From contig CALUZS010000013.1 of NCBI GenBank assembly GCA_944325355.1, forward strand, positions 1 to 64,000: a stretch of 64,000 nt of DNA, read 5' to 3'. Source of the stretch: an uncultured Parabacteroides sp. (lineage in GTDB: Bacteria; Bacteroidota; Bacteroidia; Bacteroidales; Tannerellaceae). Made by a program: the position numbers and the translations under genes. Each line of letters starts with the position of its first letter. The first letter of the stretch is position 1. The notes beneath the pieces were generated by a model. It was not told where the DNA came from. It searched no databases and saw nothing but the letters and a program-made list of their open reading frames with translations. This document shows, piece after piece, positions 8,505-18,076 of the stretch.

Positions 8505-9095
8505 TCAAACCGCCAATTCTATCTTATGTTCCTGTGCCAACCGGCGCATGTTCAAGATAGCATAACGCATCCGTCCAAGCGCGGTATTGATACTTACGCC
8601 GGTTTTATCGGCTATTTCCTTAAAACTCAGGTTTTGGTAATAGCGCATAACCAACACTTCGCGCTGACTGTCGGGTAAAAATGTAATCAGCCGCTTTATA
8701 TCCTGCAAAACCTGATGGACAACAATTTGGTCTTCAATTGTTTTTTCACAAAGCCGTATATCATTGAACAAATCGATTCCGGCATCTCCATTAGATATGG
8801 TATTTTCATTTTTCTCTTGGCGGAATCCGTCGATAATCAAATTGTGGGCTATCCGGGTAATCCAAGCTTTAAATTTGCCGTTCTCCACATAACGTCCCTG
8901 CTTGATGGTATAGATTACTTTAACAAATGTCTCTTGAAACAAATCCTCTGCAATTTCCGGATTCCGAACAATATAATAAATATAAGAATACAAGCTATTC
9001 TTATGACGATTCAACAAAATATCAAAAGCATTATTATTGCCTTCAGCATAAAGGGCCACCAGTTTCTCATCTGGCAACATCTTTAATTTATCCAT
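8505..9095 (-). CDS. ECF-type RNA polymerase sigma factor
   Basis: A 196-residue sigma-70 family protein with region 2 (LLNRHKNSLYSYIYYIV, AEDLFQETFVKVI, FKAWITRIAHNLIIDGFR) and region 4 helix-turn-helix (LPDSQREVLVMRYYQNLSFKEIADKTGVSINTALGRM, split here by function not by gap). Region 3 is missing, as in ECF factors. It directs transcription of an unknown regulon. No anti-sigma gene with a membrane helix is adjacent; the only near neighbour on its strand is the 61-residue frame downstream. Confidence 0.9.
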   Translation of the reverse strand: MDKLKMLPDEKLVALYAEGNNNAFDILLNRHKNSLYSYIYYIVRNPEIAEDLFQETFVKVIYTIKQGRYVENGKFKAWITRIAHNLIIDGFRQEKNENTISNGDAGIDLFNDIRLCEKTIEDQIVVHQVLQDIKRLITFLPDSQREVLVMRYYQNLSFKEIADKTGVSINTALGRMRYAILNMRRLAQEHKIELAV

Positions 9096-9320
9096 ATGTA
9101 CGCTACTATTTAATCTTAAAAGAGTAGATATATGTCATAGGCAATAACGAGTTCCTGTCTGTTTTACTAATTTTATGGCTATATTTATGGAGCAAAAAAA
9201 CAACTTTTTTCCCAATTCTCCAAATATTTTAACCATACACATAGAAAAAAATAGCCGTTTCTCACGCATGAATATTTCTCCTGCATCCGTGATTCTGCGT
9301 TATAAATAGCAGATTTGTAT

Positions 9321-9328
9321 TAATTTTG
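9321..9328 (+). promoter_or_regulatory. -7 box for truA
   Basis: TAATTTTG matches TAnnTTTG, 34 bases before the GTG start; TCTG at 9294-9297 is a poor -33 candidate. Confidence 0.4.
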
Positions 9329-9361
9329 CAACCGGTTTTCTTATATAATCTTCTTTAGACT

Positions 9362-10111
9362 GTGGAACGTTATTTTATTTACTTAAGTTATAACGGAAAA
9401 AACTATTGCGGATGGCAGATACAGCCCAACGGAATTTCCATACAACAAAGGTTGGAAGAGGCATTATCTACTTTATTACGCAAGGAAACCGAGGTGGTTG
9501 GCGCCGGACGAACCGATGCCGGAGTGCATGCCCGCCTGATGGTTGCCCACTTCGATTCACCGTCCCCGATTGCCGATACAAATTTCCTTGGTGAAAAAAT
9601 GAACAGATTTTTGCCAAAAGACATTGCGGTCCATAAAATAGTAAAAGTCAAACCAGATGCACACGCCCGGTTTGATGCACTCTCGCGTACATACAATTAT
9701 ATATTAACACAGAAAAAAAATCCGTTCAATTTCGAGTTTGCCTATTTCTATCCCAGCAAATTGAATTTCGAACAGATGAACGAAGCTTGCCTTGCTTTAT
9801 TCAATTATACGGATTTTACAAGTTTCAGCAAACTGCATACCGATGTAAAAACGAACAATTGCACCATCTACAAAGCCGAATGGAAGCAATCCGACGATTG
9901 CTGGATTTTCACAATCAAAGCCAACCGTTTTTTAAGAAACATGGTACGCGCCATTGTAGGGACACTGCTGGATGTAGGACGCGGGAAACTGACTATTGAC
10001 GAATTTTGTCGTATCATCGAAGCAAAAAACCGTTGCAAGGCTGGAAGCTCCGTGCCCGGGCATGCCTTATACCTTACGGACATTGAATATCCGGATGAAT
10101 TATTTATTTAA
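9362..10111 (+). CDS. truA: tRNA pseudouridine synthase A
   Basis: A 249-residue TruA of normal size; the catalytic aspartate is D52 in [11 protein letters not shown], with [12 protein letters not shown] at the N-terminus and [11 protein letters not shown] in the second half. It isomerises uridines 38-40 in the anticodon arm. The start is GTG at 9362: no ATG precedes the conserved [10 protein letters not shown]. First gene of a truA-EamA-DUF3256 run with gaps of 12 and 7 bases. Confidence 0.95.
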   Translation: MERYFIYLSYNGKNYCGWQIQPNGISIQQRLEEALSTLLRKETEVVGAGRTDAGVHARLMVAHFDSPSPIADTNFLGEKMNRFLPKDIAVHKIVKVKPDAHARFDALSRTYNYILTQKKNPFNFEFAYFYPSKLNFEQMNEACLALFNYTDFTSFSKLHTDVKTNNCTIYKAEWKQSDDCWIFTIKANRFLRNMVRAIVGTLLDVGRGKLTIDEFCRIIEAKNRCKAGSSVPGHALYLTDIEYPDELFI

Positions 10112-10123
10112 AAGAATCTCTTT

Positions 10124-11020
10124 ATGTGGCTTCTGTTAGCATTTCTTTCCGCTTTTCTCTTAGGGTGTTACGAAGTAAATAAAAAACTGTCGCTTACAAA
10201 CAATGCGGTTATCCCCGTATTGTTCTGCAACACTTTAATAAGCAGTTTGCTGTTCCTCCCTTTTATATTGTTGTCTCATTTTACGGACATCTTCGACGGA
10301 ACAATGTTTTATGTGCCACGCGTTTCATTGCAAACCCACTTTGCCGTATTCCTCAAAGCAATCATTGTTCTTTCTTCCTGGATATCCGGGTATTTTGCCC
10401 TAAAGCATCTTCCATTAACTATTACCGGACCTATCAAAGCGACCCAACCGGTACTGACCTTACTCGGCGCTTTGCTGATTTTCGGGGAGCGGTTGAATTT
10501 GTACCAATGGATTGGTGTTGGATTATCTGTAATCTCGTTCTACATGCTATCCTCTTCCGGGAAAAAGGAAGGCATCAACTTTTCACACAACAAATGGATA
10601 TTCCTAACGGTTCTATCCATTACCACCGGGGCGTTAAGCGGATTATACGACAAACATCTGATGGAGACTCTCGATGTCATGACCGTCCAAGTTTGGTTCA
10701 ATATCTACCAATGTATCATCATGGCAATTATCCTGCTGTTACTCTGGTATCCCCACAGAAAACAAACAACTCCTTTCAAATGGCGTTGGAACATTGTCTT
10801 TATTTCGCTCTTCTTATGTGTAGCCGATTGGATATATTTTTATGCGCTGACATTCCCGGATTCCATGATTTCTATCGTATCGATGGTTCGACGCAGCAAC
10901 GTACTCGTAACTTTCATTGCCGGCGTACTCATTTTCCATGAAAAAAATTTAAAGAAAAAAGTTATTGATTTATTCTTTGTTCTCTTAGGAATGTTCTTTT
11001 TATATTTGGGCACAAAATAA
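10124..11020 (+). CDS. EamA/DMT-family permease
   Basis: A 298-residue inner-membrane protein with about ten hydrophobic helices in two EamA repeats; the first ends with GPIKATQPVLTLLGALLIFGE and the second with VRRSNVLVTFIAGVLIFHE, the repeat-end signature of drug/metabolite transporters. Substrate unknown. Twelve bases after truA, so probably cotranscribed. Confidence 0.88.
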   Translation: MWLLLAFLSAFLLGCYEVNKKLSLTNNAVIPVLFCNTLISSLLFLPFILLSHFTDIFDGTMFYVPRVSLQTHFAVFLKAIIVLSSWISGYFALKHLPLTITGPIKATQPVLTLLGALLIFGERLNLYQWIGVGLSVISFYMLSSSGKKEGINFSHNKWIFLTVLSITTGALSGLYDKHLMETLDVMTVQVWFNIYQCIIMAIILLLLWYPHRKQTTPFKWRWNIVFISLFLCVADWIYFYALTFPDSMISIVSMVRRSNVLVTFIAGVLIFHEKNLKKKVIDLFFVLLGMFFLYLGTK

Positions 11021-11027
11021 AAAGAAC

Positions 11028-11675
11028 ATGTATTCAATCAGACGTTTTACCATAGTTGGAATTTTATCTGCAATATCTTTTATTGTATGTGGGCAAAAAA
11101 ATATAGAAAAAATATTTATTGACATGCCCGACATATACATCCCCCAATTGCAGGATGCCTGGAGAAAGGATCTTGTAGACCTGTATAAATCAGGAGAAGA
11201 AGCCAAGCTGAAAAATTTAATGGACGGATATTCCGTGCTGAAAGAAATGACAGAAGATTACCTTTTGCTGCAAACGACCGAGCGGACAGTCATTGAGATG
11301 AAATTACTTCCCATAGAAAAAGACACAAACATCATTTGCATGATAACAACGTTCTCCGCTCCCATCTCTGACAGCAAAATAGATTTTTTCACAATCGACT
11401 GGAATCCACTGCCAACCGAAGACTTTTTCACTCCGCCTGCTAAAGAATTATTTCTCAAAAAAGTAAAAGGTTCCGATGCAGAAATCAAAAAAAACACCGC
11501 ATGCCTTGACATAGATTTTATCCAATACAACTTTGACAAAAAGAAAGCCAGACTTACAGCAACGTATATGACACCCTTCTATCTCGGAAAAGAGGAACAG
11601 AAAAACATAAAGCCCTATTTGCTGGATAAACCGCGCATCTATAACTGGAAAAACGGACGTTTCGTTTTAAAATAA
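11028..11675 (+). CDS. DUF3256 family exported protein
   Basis: A 215-residue protein with an N-terminal export signal ending near FIVCGQK, then a mixed domain with FIDMPDIYIPQL, DLVDLYKSGEEA and MTEDYLLLQTTE, the pattern of the Bacteroidales DUF3256 family. The function is unknown. It starts 7 bases after the EamA gene and converges on the M23 peptidase gene 12 bases downstream. Confidence 0.8.
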   Translation: MYSIRRFTIVGILSAISFIVCGQKNIEKIFIDMPDIYIPQLQDAWRKDLVDLYKSGEEAKLKNLMDGYSVLKEMTEDYLLLQTTERTVIEMKLLPIEKDTNIICMITTFSAPISDSKIDFFTIDWNPLPTEDFFTPPAKELFLKKVKGSDAEIKKNTACLDIDFIQYNFDKKKARLTATYMTPFYLGKEEQKNIKPYLLDKPRIYNWKNGRFVLK

Positions 11676-11687
11676 CCTTCTGAAGCA

Positions 11688-13358
11688 TCAATTGGTAAAG
11701 TCATATTCGAAAGAAGAGATATTTCCACAGCCATCCGTTACCTCCAGTTTCAGATGATGTTTTCCTTTCGTCAAGCGCGAAGAATCAAAACGGTATGAAA
11801 TAACTTGGCTCTTATTCATTTTAAAGAGGGCGAACTGTCCGTCAATTTCTCCGCGAAATTCCGCCACACCGCTCAAATTGTCAGACAATTGAATCCGAAT
11901 CATACGGTTTCCCGCCCATACAGACTGGTTCAACGGAATAATACGAGGTGGCACCGTATCTGTTGCAATCGTAAACGTGCCCAATTCCCAAATATCCGTA
12001 TCTATCCAACCCAAACGATAACTGCCTCCCAGCCAACGACGATAGCCATTCTGTAACGAAACAATTCCGTACTGCCGTTTATTTTCCAGCGTATCATGTT
12101 GGAGGTGTATCGACAAACGGGCAGGAAGTGCCAACGGTATCTCATTCGTATGCAGATGATGCACGGAAGCCAACGCCGAAGTATCCCGTTCTGCATCATA
12201 AGAAAAATAAAAGCTATTATAAAGCCCCGAACGAGGTATCGAAAGTCGTACACCTTTTGCTCCAAACTTATTCTCACTATTCCAATGGAAGTATTCTTTT
12301 CCTTCCGTATCTTCTGCCGGGATATCGCTTCTCTTTCCTTCTATCCAGACTGATAAGGTTGTGGTATTGCCGAAATAATCGGACAACGTGTATCGCAAAT
12401 GATACGTTTTTTCCTCATCAATTGTCACGCATCCGCTATTTTTCGCATGAAAAAAGGGAAGGTCGTTTCCCGGGTCAGTATAAGTTTTTATATAAAATGC
12501 ACGATTTTTTTTCAGCACCCCGTAATCCACGAAACTATTTATGCTGCGGCTATCCGCCAACGGGTACTCTCCCAAATCGCTTTGGAATATTGTGTCTTTT
12601 TCCGCTACCAAAACAATATTCCGTATTCCATATACATTTTCGGTTCCATCCATGTAATCATTTCCACGGATGGCAAGACCTATCTCACCCCATGCCGTAA
12701 TCTTCCCCGTCAAGACCTGCTGCCCGTTCTGGGATGTAACCGGTGTCAATGCCAGTTTTCCGGAACGGCCATTGACAACTCCTTTCCCCGGAATCGGACA
12801 AACCAGCACACTCTTTATTCGCGGCTTCCGGGTATCTTTTATCTCCTCCCGGAAAAACGGCATCGGGTCAAGCATTATGCCATCTTTGCGGACTTCAAAA
12901 TGCAGATGCGGTCCGCCTGAACTTCCGGTATTGCCGCTGAAAGCAACCAACTGTCCCCTACTTACCGGAAACTGTTCCGGAGACAGTTCCAAATCTACCG
13001 AGAAACGCTCCTGCTTATACTGTTGTTCTTCCACATACTTGGCAAGTTCAGGAACAAACTCCTTCAGGTGCCCGTAAACAGTCATCGTCCCGTCCGGATG
13101 CGTAATGTACAAACCGTTGCCATAACCCCACGGCCCCACTGTAATCCGGGAAACATATCCGCTATCCACGGCATACACCGGCTTGCCTTCCACGCCTTGC
13201 GTTTTAAAATCAAGCCCTGCATGAAAATGATTACTCCTCAATTCCCCGAAGTTTCCGCTAAGCAATAATGGAATATCCAACGGCGGCTGATAATTCTGGG
13301 CACCGGCATTTAACGACAACGCCAATAAAGCAATATATATCTTTTTTATTTTTATCAT
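11688..13358 (-). CDS. Exported M23 (LytM) metallopeptidase
   Basis: A 556-residue exported protein with a signal peptide ending NAGA|QNY. The LytM domain lies directly after it: zinc ligands H46 and D50 in HFHAGLD, then YGHL and GPHLHFEV (last ligand His). The remaining 400 residues are beta-rich and look like two or three Ig-like modules. M23 enzymes cut peptide cross-links in peptidoglycan or act as activators when degenerate; here the ligands are intact. The frame is open to 13382, but a TATCTTTG box at 13382-13389 argues for the ATG at 13358. Confidence 0.9.
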   Translation of the reverse strand: MIKIKKIYIALLALSLNAGAQNYQPPLDIPLLLSGNFGELRSNHFHAGLDFKTQGVEGKPVYAVDSGYVSRITVGPWGYGNGLYITHPDGTMTVYGHLKEFVPELAKYVEEQQYKQERFSVDLELSPEQFPVSRGQLVAFSGNTGSSGGPHLHFEVRKDGIMLDPMPFFREEIKDTRKPRIKSVLVCPIPGKGVVNGRSGKLALTPVTSQNGQQVLTGKITAWGEIGLAIRGNDYMDGTENVYGIRNIVLVAEKDTIFQSDLGEYPLADSRSINSFVDYGVLKKNRAFYIKTYTDPGNDLPFFHAKNSGCVTIDEEKTYHLRYTLSDYFGNTTTLSVWIEGKRSDIPAEDTEGKEYFHWNSENKFGAKGVRLSIPRSGLYNSFYFSYDAERDTSALASVHHLHTNEIPLALPARLSIHLQHDTLENKRQYGIVSLQNGYRRWLGGSYRLGWIDTDIWELGTFTIATDTVPPRIIPLNQSVWAGNRMIRIQLSDNLSGVAEFRGEIDGQFALFKMNKSQVISYRFDSSRLTKGKHHLKLEVTDGCGNISSFEYDFTN

Positions 13359-13381
13359 TGTGCACAACAAATAAATCAGCA

Positions 13382-13389
13382 CAAAGATA
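13382..13389 (-). promoter_or_regulatory. -7 box for the M23 peptidase gene
   Basis: TATCTTTG on the minus strand; predicted initiation near 13375 supports the start codon at 13358. Confidence 0.5.
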
Positions 13390-13548
13390 GCAGATAAACG
13401 GAAGTTAGTATAACTAATAGAACTTAAACTTCAAATAAAGGACAACGCTTGCTCAAAATAGGAGAAAATTAAACTTTGAAACGTATTAACTCGTCACCGC
13501 AGATAGAAAAAATACCCTAAAGAAAAAGACAACTATTATTAGCCTGTT

Positions 13549-13580
13549 CTTCGACCATTCCGATAATATACCTATATTTG
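13549..13580 (+). promoter_or_regulatory. Promoter of the lipocalin-like gene
   Basis: TATATTTG at 13573-13580 with TTCG 20 bases upstream (13549-13552). Initiation near 13587 excludes the in-frame ATG at 13580. Confidence 0.55.
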
Positions 13581-13615
13581 TGCATTATCTTAAAACTTTA
13601 ATACATTCTATTAAA

Positions 13616-13969
13616 ATGAAAACATGTAAGGACTTTGTGGCAATAGCGCTTTTAGCATTAGGGAGTTTGAGCGGCTGCAACAACACATCCGCACTGATTG
13701 GTGAATGGACAGAACCTGTTCCAGGAATGGAAAACATGATTCAAGGATTTAAATTGGAAGAGGGAGGAAAGGCCAGTTCAATCAATATGGCAACACTTAA
13801 ATATAAAACATGGGAACAGCAAGGCGACCTGTTGATCCTGACCGGAGAGAGCATCGGCAACGGACAAACCATCTCATTTTCAGATACGCTGACAATCAAA
13901 AAAGCAACACAAAATGAGCTGACTATCCAAGATAGAAATATTGAAAAAACGTATACTCGGCAAAAATAG
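13616..13969 (+). CDS. Small lipocalin-like lipoprotein
   Basis: A 117-residue protein with a lipoprotein signal (LSGC, C20) and a short beta-rich domain: LIGEWTEPVPGMENMIQGF, then GKASSINMATL, GDLLILTGESIGNGQ and DTLTIKK. This matches the small Bacteroides lipocalin-like family, whose ligand is unknown. The ATG at 13616 is preferred because the -7 box overlaps the earlier ATG at 13580. Followed by a terminator, so monocistronic. Confidence 0.82.
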   Translation: MKTCKDFVAIALLALGSLSGCNNTSALIGEWTEPVPGMENMIQGFKLEEGGKASSINMATLKYKTWEQQGDLLILTGESIGNGQTISFSDTLTIKKATQNELTIQDRNIEKTYTRQK

Positions 13970-14009
13970 CCACTGAAAACAAAACAATATATACTGATTA
14001 AATAATTTG

Positions 14010-14048
14010 ACGGAGGAAACCGGAAACCGATTATCCTCCGTATTTTTT
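14010..14048 (+). terminator. Terminator (or attenuator) between lipocalin and GH43-like genes
   Basis: ACGGAGGA (14010-14017) pairs with TCCTCCGT (14034-14041), followed by ATTTTTTC. It ends only about 25 bases before the next ATG, and no -7 box is visible between. Confidence 0.75.
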
Positions 14049-14068
14049 CACCTATAATTCAATAAGTA

Positions 14069-15226
14069 ATGAAAAGAACCATGAAGTTTGTTTACGGCTT
14101 CCTAAGCCTTTTCTTTTTCGTTTCATGCCTGCATGAAAAAGAGTTGAAGCCTATCTGCTCCGGTGATATCTGGCCTGACGACAAAGGTGTACATATCAAC
14201 GCACACGGAGGAGGTATCTTATACCACAAAGGGACATTCTATTGGTATGGTGAAAACAAAAGCGACTCTACCAGCAATGCGATGGTAGGCATCATGTGTT
14301 ATTCTTCAAAAAACCTTACCGACTGGAAAAATGAAGGGGCAGTCCTTCCGGTCGTCTCCGACGAATCCTGCGAAATTGTGCAAGGTTGCATCATGGAACG
14401 ACCGAAAGTCATTTACAACTCCAAAACCAAAAAATTTGTCATGTGGTTTCATCTCGAACTGAAAGGGCAAGGTTATGCTGCAGCCCGTTCGGCAGTTGCC
14501 GTCAGCGATCTGCCCACCGGTCCGTTTAAATATCTCAGATCTTTACGACCCAATGCCAAGAAATTTCCTTACGACATGACAGAGAGACAACGGAACATCC
14601 TTGACACATTAGACAGCCAGCATTACCAGAAATGGTGGACGCCGGAATGGAACGAAGCCGTTAAAAACGGGCTATTCGTCAAACGGGACATGCAAAACGG
14701 ACAAATGGCTCGCGACATGCAACTATTCGTGGACGATGACGGAAAAGCGTACCACATATATTCCTCGGAAGAAAATCTTACGCTCCACATTGCCGAACTT
14801 AACGATGAATACACGGGACATACAGGAAAATATGTGAGAGTTGCTCCAGCCGGACATAACGAAGCGCCGGCTATTTTCAAAGCCGACAGTACATATTGGA
14901 TGATATCATCCGGCTGCACCGGTTGGGATCCCAACGAAGCAAGGATGTTTTCCGCCACCAATATATTCGGGCCATGGACACAGCACAGGAATCCTTGCGT
15001 CGGGCCCAAATCGGAGATTACCTTTGGAGGGCAGAGCACTTTTGTATTGAAATTGCCAGGAAAAAAGAACGCCTTTATCTTCATGGCAGACATCTGGAAG
15101 CCTAAACATCCAAGTGACGCACGGTATATATGGTTGCCTATACAGTTCAAAAACGGGAATCCGGTAGTGGAATGGATGGATAGCTGGACCCTTGACTTTT
15201 TTGATAAGCGAACGGCTGAAAAGTAA
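14069..15226 (+). CDS. GH43-like (exo-beta-1,3-galactanase type) lipoprotein
   Basis: A 385-residue protein with a lipoprotein signal (FVSC, C20). The five-bladed beta-propeller pattern is clear: INAHGGGILYHKGTFYWYGE near the N-terminus, MERPKVIYN, MQLFVDDDGKAYHIYSS, and NEAPAIFK with a candidate acid glutamate. The HAHGGG-type start resembles the GH43_24 galactanase subfamily, which lacks the usual catalytic-base aspartate of GH43; no APDP-type aspartate is seen here either. Role: likely trimming of beta-1,3-galactan side chains as a surface or periplasmic lipoprotein (inference). The gene has no SusC/D partner nearby. Confidence 0.78.
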   Translation: MKRTMKFVYGFLSLFFFVSCLHEKELKPICSGDIWPDDKGVHINAHGGGILYHKGTFYWYGENKSDSTSNAMVGIMCYSSKNLTDWKNEGAVLPVVSDESCEIVQGCIMERPKVIYNSKTKKFVMWFHLELKGQGYAAARSAVAVSDLPTGPFKYLRSLRPNAKKFPYDMTERQRNILDTLDSQHYQKWWTPEWNEAVKNGLFVKRDMQNGQMARDMQLFVDDDGKAYHIYSSEENLTLHIAELNDEYTGHTGKYVRVAPAGHNEAPAIFKADSTYWMISSGCTGWDPNEARMFSATNIFGPWTQHRNPCVGPKSEITFGGQSTFVLKLPGKKNAFIFMADIWKPKHPSDARYIWLPIQFKNGNPVVEWMDSWTLDFFDKRTAEK

Positions 15227-15270
15227 TGCCAAGACCCATTTAAAAGGATTCTCCCATTATTGTCACAAGA

Positions 15271-16314
15271 CTATTCCGGATAGACTACAAAATCAGCGAC
15301 AACCGGAAGATGGTCGCTATACCCTTTTTCGTACTTGAACCCGTAATATGTACGGAATGGACGAACACCCAGCCAAGTCTTATCAGTTGTCAGTATAAAC
15401 GATGGAGAAAAGAGTGAAGCCGTCCCGGCAACATACCGGATACCGGAAGGTTCCGCCAGCAACATATTCCGGCTGACTATCAGATGGTCGAGGAAACTCC
15501 AAGACCCACGGTATTTATGCGACCCCTCGATGCCGTTCTTCACCTTGCAGTCGGAAACAAGGTTACAAAATTTTCCGGAAACATATACCGCTCCGGAAGG
15601 TTTCTTCCCTCCAACCAATATCTCTGACACCACCTCACTGTCAGGCGTTTCATTCAAATCGCCCATAATCAAAAAACTGGCTTCCAACCGTACGCGGTAC
15701 AACGAGTCGCATACCTGACGGAGCGTATTCGCTGCTGCGACCCGGTCGCCACGCGTTTCCAATTCACCGCCGTATTTGGAAGGAAAATGGCAGACAAAAA
15801 CATCAAGGGTATCTCCGGAAACCAATTCGCCCGAAACATGCAGGATATTCCGTGTGCCTTTCAATCTCCGTTGCTCCGGCAAAACGACTACTAACTCTTG
15901 ATGTGTTATGTAACGGAACTTATCCCGTTGATACAATAATGCGACATTGATTCCCCGGCTATCGCTCCCCGTAGTCATGCTATAGCGGTAATATTGTGTC
16001 CGCAACCCTGTTTTTGTCAACAAATCGGTCAATACAGAATCGCTCTCCACTTCTTGCAAAGCAACCAAAGCCGGAGTTTCCCACTCTCCTGCCGCAAGGA
16101 CTACTTTCGACACATGTTGCAATTTCGTATAATATCGGTATGCGCTCCAGTTTCTGTCTCCTCCCGGCAAAAACTCGCTATCCTCCGTCTGAGGATTATC
16201 CAGCAAATCAAATAAATTTTCCACGTTATACGTCATCACCCGGAAAGATATCTGGGCATCTGCCAACGTTGAAACACAAAAAAAGAATAATAAACACCAT
16301 TTTTTCACAGTCAA
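15271..16314 (-). CDS. Exported endonuclease/exonuclease/phosphatase family protein
   Basis: A 347-residue EEP-fold hydrolase with a signal peptide ending in DAQ. Motifs in order: MTYNVENLFD, ALQEVES (catalytic glutamate), GDLNETPDS and the C-terminal SDHLPVVADF (catalytic His). The superfamily includes DNases, phosphodiesterases and sphingomyelinases; the substrate here is unknown. It starts 48 bases after the beta-helix gene and probably shares its transcript. Confidence 0.87.
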   Translation of the reverse strand: MTVKKWCLLFFFCVSTLADAQISFRVMTYNVENLFDLLDNPQTEDSEFLPGGDRNWSAYRYYTKLQHVSKVVLAAGEWETPALVALQEVESDSVLTDLLTKTGLRTQYYRYSMTTGSDSRGINVALLYQRDKFRYITHQELVVVLPEQRRLKGTRNILHVSGELVSGDTLDVFVCHFPSKYGGELETRGDRVAAANTLRQVCDSLYRVRLEASFLIMGDLNETPDSEVVSEILVGGKKPSGAVYVSGKFCNLVSDCKVKNGIEGSHKYRGSWSFLDHLIVSRNMLLAEPSGIRYVAGTASLFSPSFILTTDKTWLGVRPFRTYYGFKYEKGYSDHLPVVADFVVYPE

Positions 16315-16362
16315 GTCTCTTTTTATCTAACATTTTATCATATCATTGCCCACAAACCTTTT

Positions 16363-17868
16363 TTATGGAACGTATTCATAAGCCCCGATAGAAGGACCAT
16401 ATTCCGACGTCATCCGGCTTATACCATAACGGTCGACAGGATAGAGCCGGGATATTTCAGGATCTGCCGCTCCCACCCCAACCGTTGAATCCGACTTCAA
16501 GCGGAAATCGTACCAATACCGGAATTCTTCATCGCCACAAACCTTATACTCCGGGCTATCACCATATAACACCCCCTGGAAATTACCGCTATCTTTCTCT
16601 TCGGTTTTCAAGAAACAGTGGTTGAAACGATAATTAAAAGCAGAACCATCCCTATAAAGCAACATCAACTCGCCGGAACCATCGCCACTTCCTGCAGACA
16701 AGCTGCCATCAATAATACAATTGTCGAAACTGACATCCAACGGATACGCTCCACCTGCATCCATTCCGTCTTCCTTATAATTCGCCAATGTCACACAGGA
16801 TGTATATTTTTCTTCCAAACCATCCAATATAAAATTACGAGAAAGCAAAACCATATAATTGACAAACGAACAATGGACAAAAGATATTTCACCCCCGACC
16901 AAAACAGCCACACCATAACCGGCATTGCTGAATTCCGTGTTCACCGCTCTGATATCATTGTTATACGACAATAACAGGTTTCGGCTCATATTCGTAATCT
17001 GCGAATTGGATATTTCCAATTTCCGTCCAGACAACGCACCAGAATCATCCAAACGGATTCCGTCCGTTCCATTTCGTATCACAGCATAATCAAAACGGTT
17101 GCCCATACTTCCGGACCTGAACCGAATGCCGCCCCATTGCCCCGGAGTATGGTCATACGGCAATATATTATCTATAATATCATCATTACGGTCACCCCGG
17201 AACACGACAGGCTTTTCTCTTTCACCATTCAGCAACAACGTCCCATAAACCTCCACTTTCGCATGGTCGTGCATGTAAAAGGTCGTATTTTCTTCCACCG
17301 TTACAGTAACATCTTCGGCAACAACCAAACTATCATAAACCAAATAAGGCAAATCGGCCGTCAACACAGTGTCAGAAACGAAGGTCTTTCCCCTGTAAAT
17401 ATGCACATTCTGTCCATAAGCCTCCAAACGAACAACCTGCATCACGCCACTCCCCAAAAGAAACATCAGCGAATCCTCAACCAAAAGAGGGTTCTTCGCA
17501 TCCGAAGGATTCACATTGACCTCCATAAAGACGTACAGACTGTCCCCATCTTGTATGCCAATATGGTCAAACGAAACGCCCTTTTTCCCATCCACATTTA
17601 CATAGAATCCGGAAGTTCCTCCACTTCCCAACCATACCCTTTCAATCTCCAATGGTTTTCTATTGCGATTGTACACCATCAGATTCTGTGTTGCCGAACC
17701 AACTGTTGTAAACACGGTATCGAAAGAAACCGTATCCCGGGAAAAATCCAACCGGTATTGCCGGTCGGTAGTGTAATTATCGTCCAATCCGTCATTGCAG
17801 GAAAGCTGGAATAGAAACGACAGAAAAAACAACAAATGGAATAGTGGGTATACGGCAATTCCTTTCAT
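16363..17868 (-). CDS. Right-handed beta-helix lipoprotein
   Basis: A 501-residue lipoprotein (signal ends FQLSC, then NDGLDDNY). The N-terminal 130 residues are beta-sandwich-like (DFSRDTVSFDTVFTTVG, a motif of Ig-like segments in Bacteroidales surface proteins); the middle is a parallel beta-helix with repeated short strands (WGGIRF, DYAVIRNG, GRKLEISNS, YGVAVLVGG). The C-terminus ends in GPSIGAYEY, seen in choice-of-anchor beta-helix proteins. A polysaccharide-binding or -cleaving role is possible, but no lyase catalytic triad can be assigned. The ATG at 17868 begins the signal peptide; the frame runs open 19 codons upstream. Confidence 0.82.
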   Translation of the reverse strand: MKGIAVYPLFHLLFFLSFLFQLSCNDGLDDNYTTDRQYRLDFSRDTVSFDTVFTTVGSATQNLMVYNRNRKPLEIERVWLGSGGTSGFYVNVDGKKGVSFDHIGIQDGDSLYVFMEVNVNPSDAKNPLLVEDSLMFLLGSGVMQVVRLEAYGQNVHIYRGKTFVSDTVLTADLPYLVYDSLVVAEDVTVTVEENTTFYMHDHAKVEVYGTLLLNGEREKPVVFRGDRNDDIIDNILPYDHTPGQWGGIRFRSGSMGNRFDYAVIRNGTDGIRLDDSGALSGRKLEISNSQITNMSRNLLLSYNNDIRAVNTEFSNAGYGVAVLVGGEISFVHCSFVNYMVLLSRNFILDGLEEKYTSCVTLANYKEDGMDAGGAYPLDVSFDNCIIDGSLSAGSGDGSGELMLLYRDGSAFNYRFNHCFLKTEEKDSGNFQGVLYGDSPEYKVCGDEEFRYWYDFRLKSDSTVGVGAADPEISRLYPVDRYGISRMTSEYGPSIGAYEYVP

Positions 17869-18018
17869 ACATATATCTTTTAAATATAACAAGAGGAAGA
17901 TGTCATCCTCTGTTGTAAACATCAATTATTTGCAAACAAAAATTCCGGTACGGCATGCTTTAGCTGATTTTATATCCTGATATCCGCACGACCGGAAATG
18001 CAAATCCGTTTGTACCAT

Positions 18019-18057
18019 AAAGGCTATTCCAATTCATTTTTGGAATAGCCTTTTATT
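18019..18057. terminator. Terminator downstream of pepD
   Basis: A 13-bp perfect stem (18019-18031 with 18041-18053). The T run is better on the plus strand, but the only gene ending here is pepD on the minus strand, 23 bases away. Confidence 0.7.
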
Positions 18058-18076
18058 TAACGGTAAATTCATGCAT

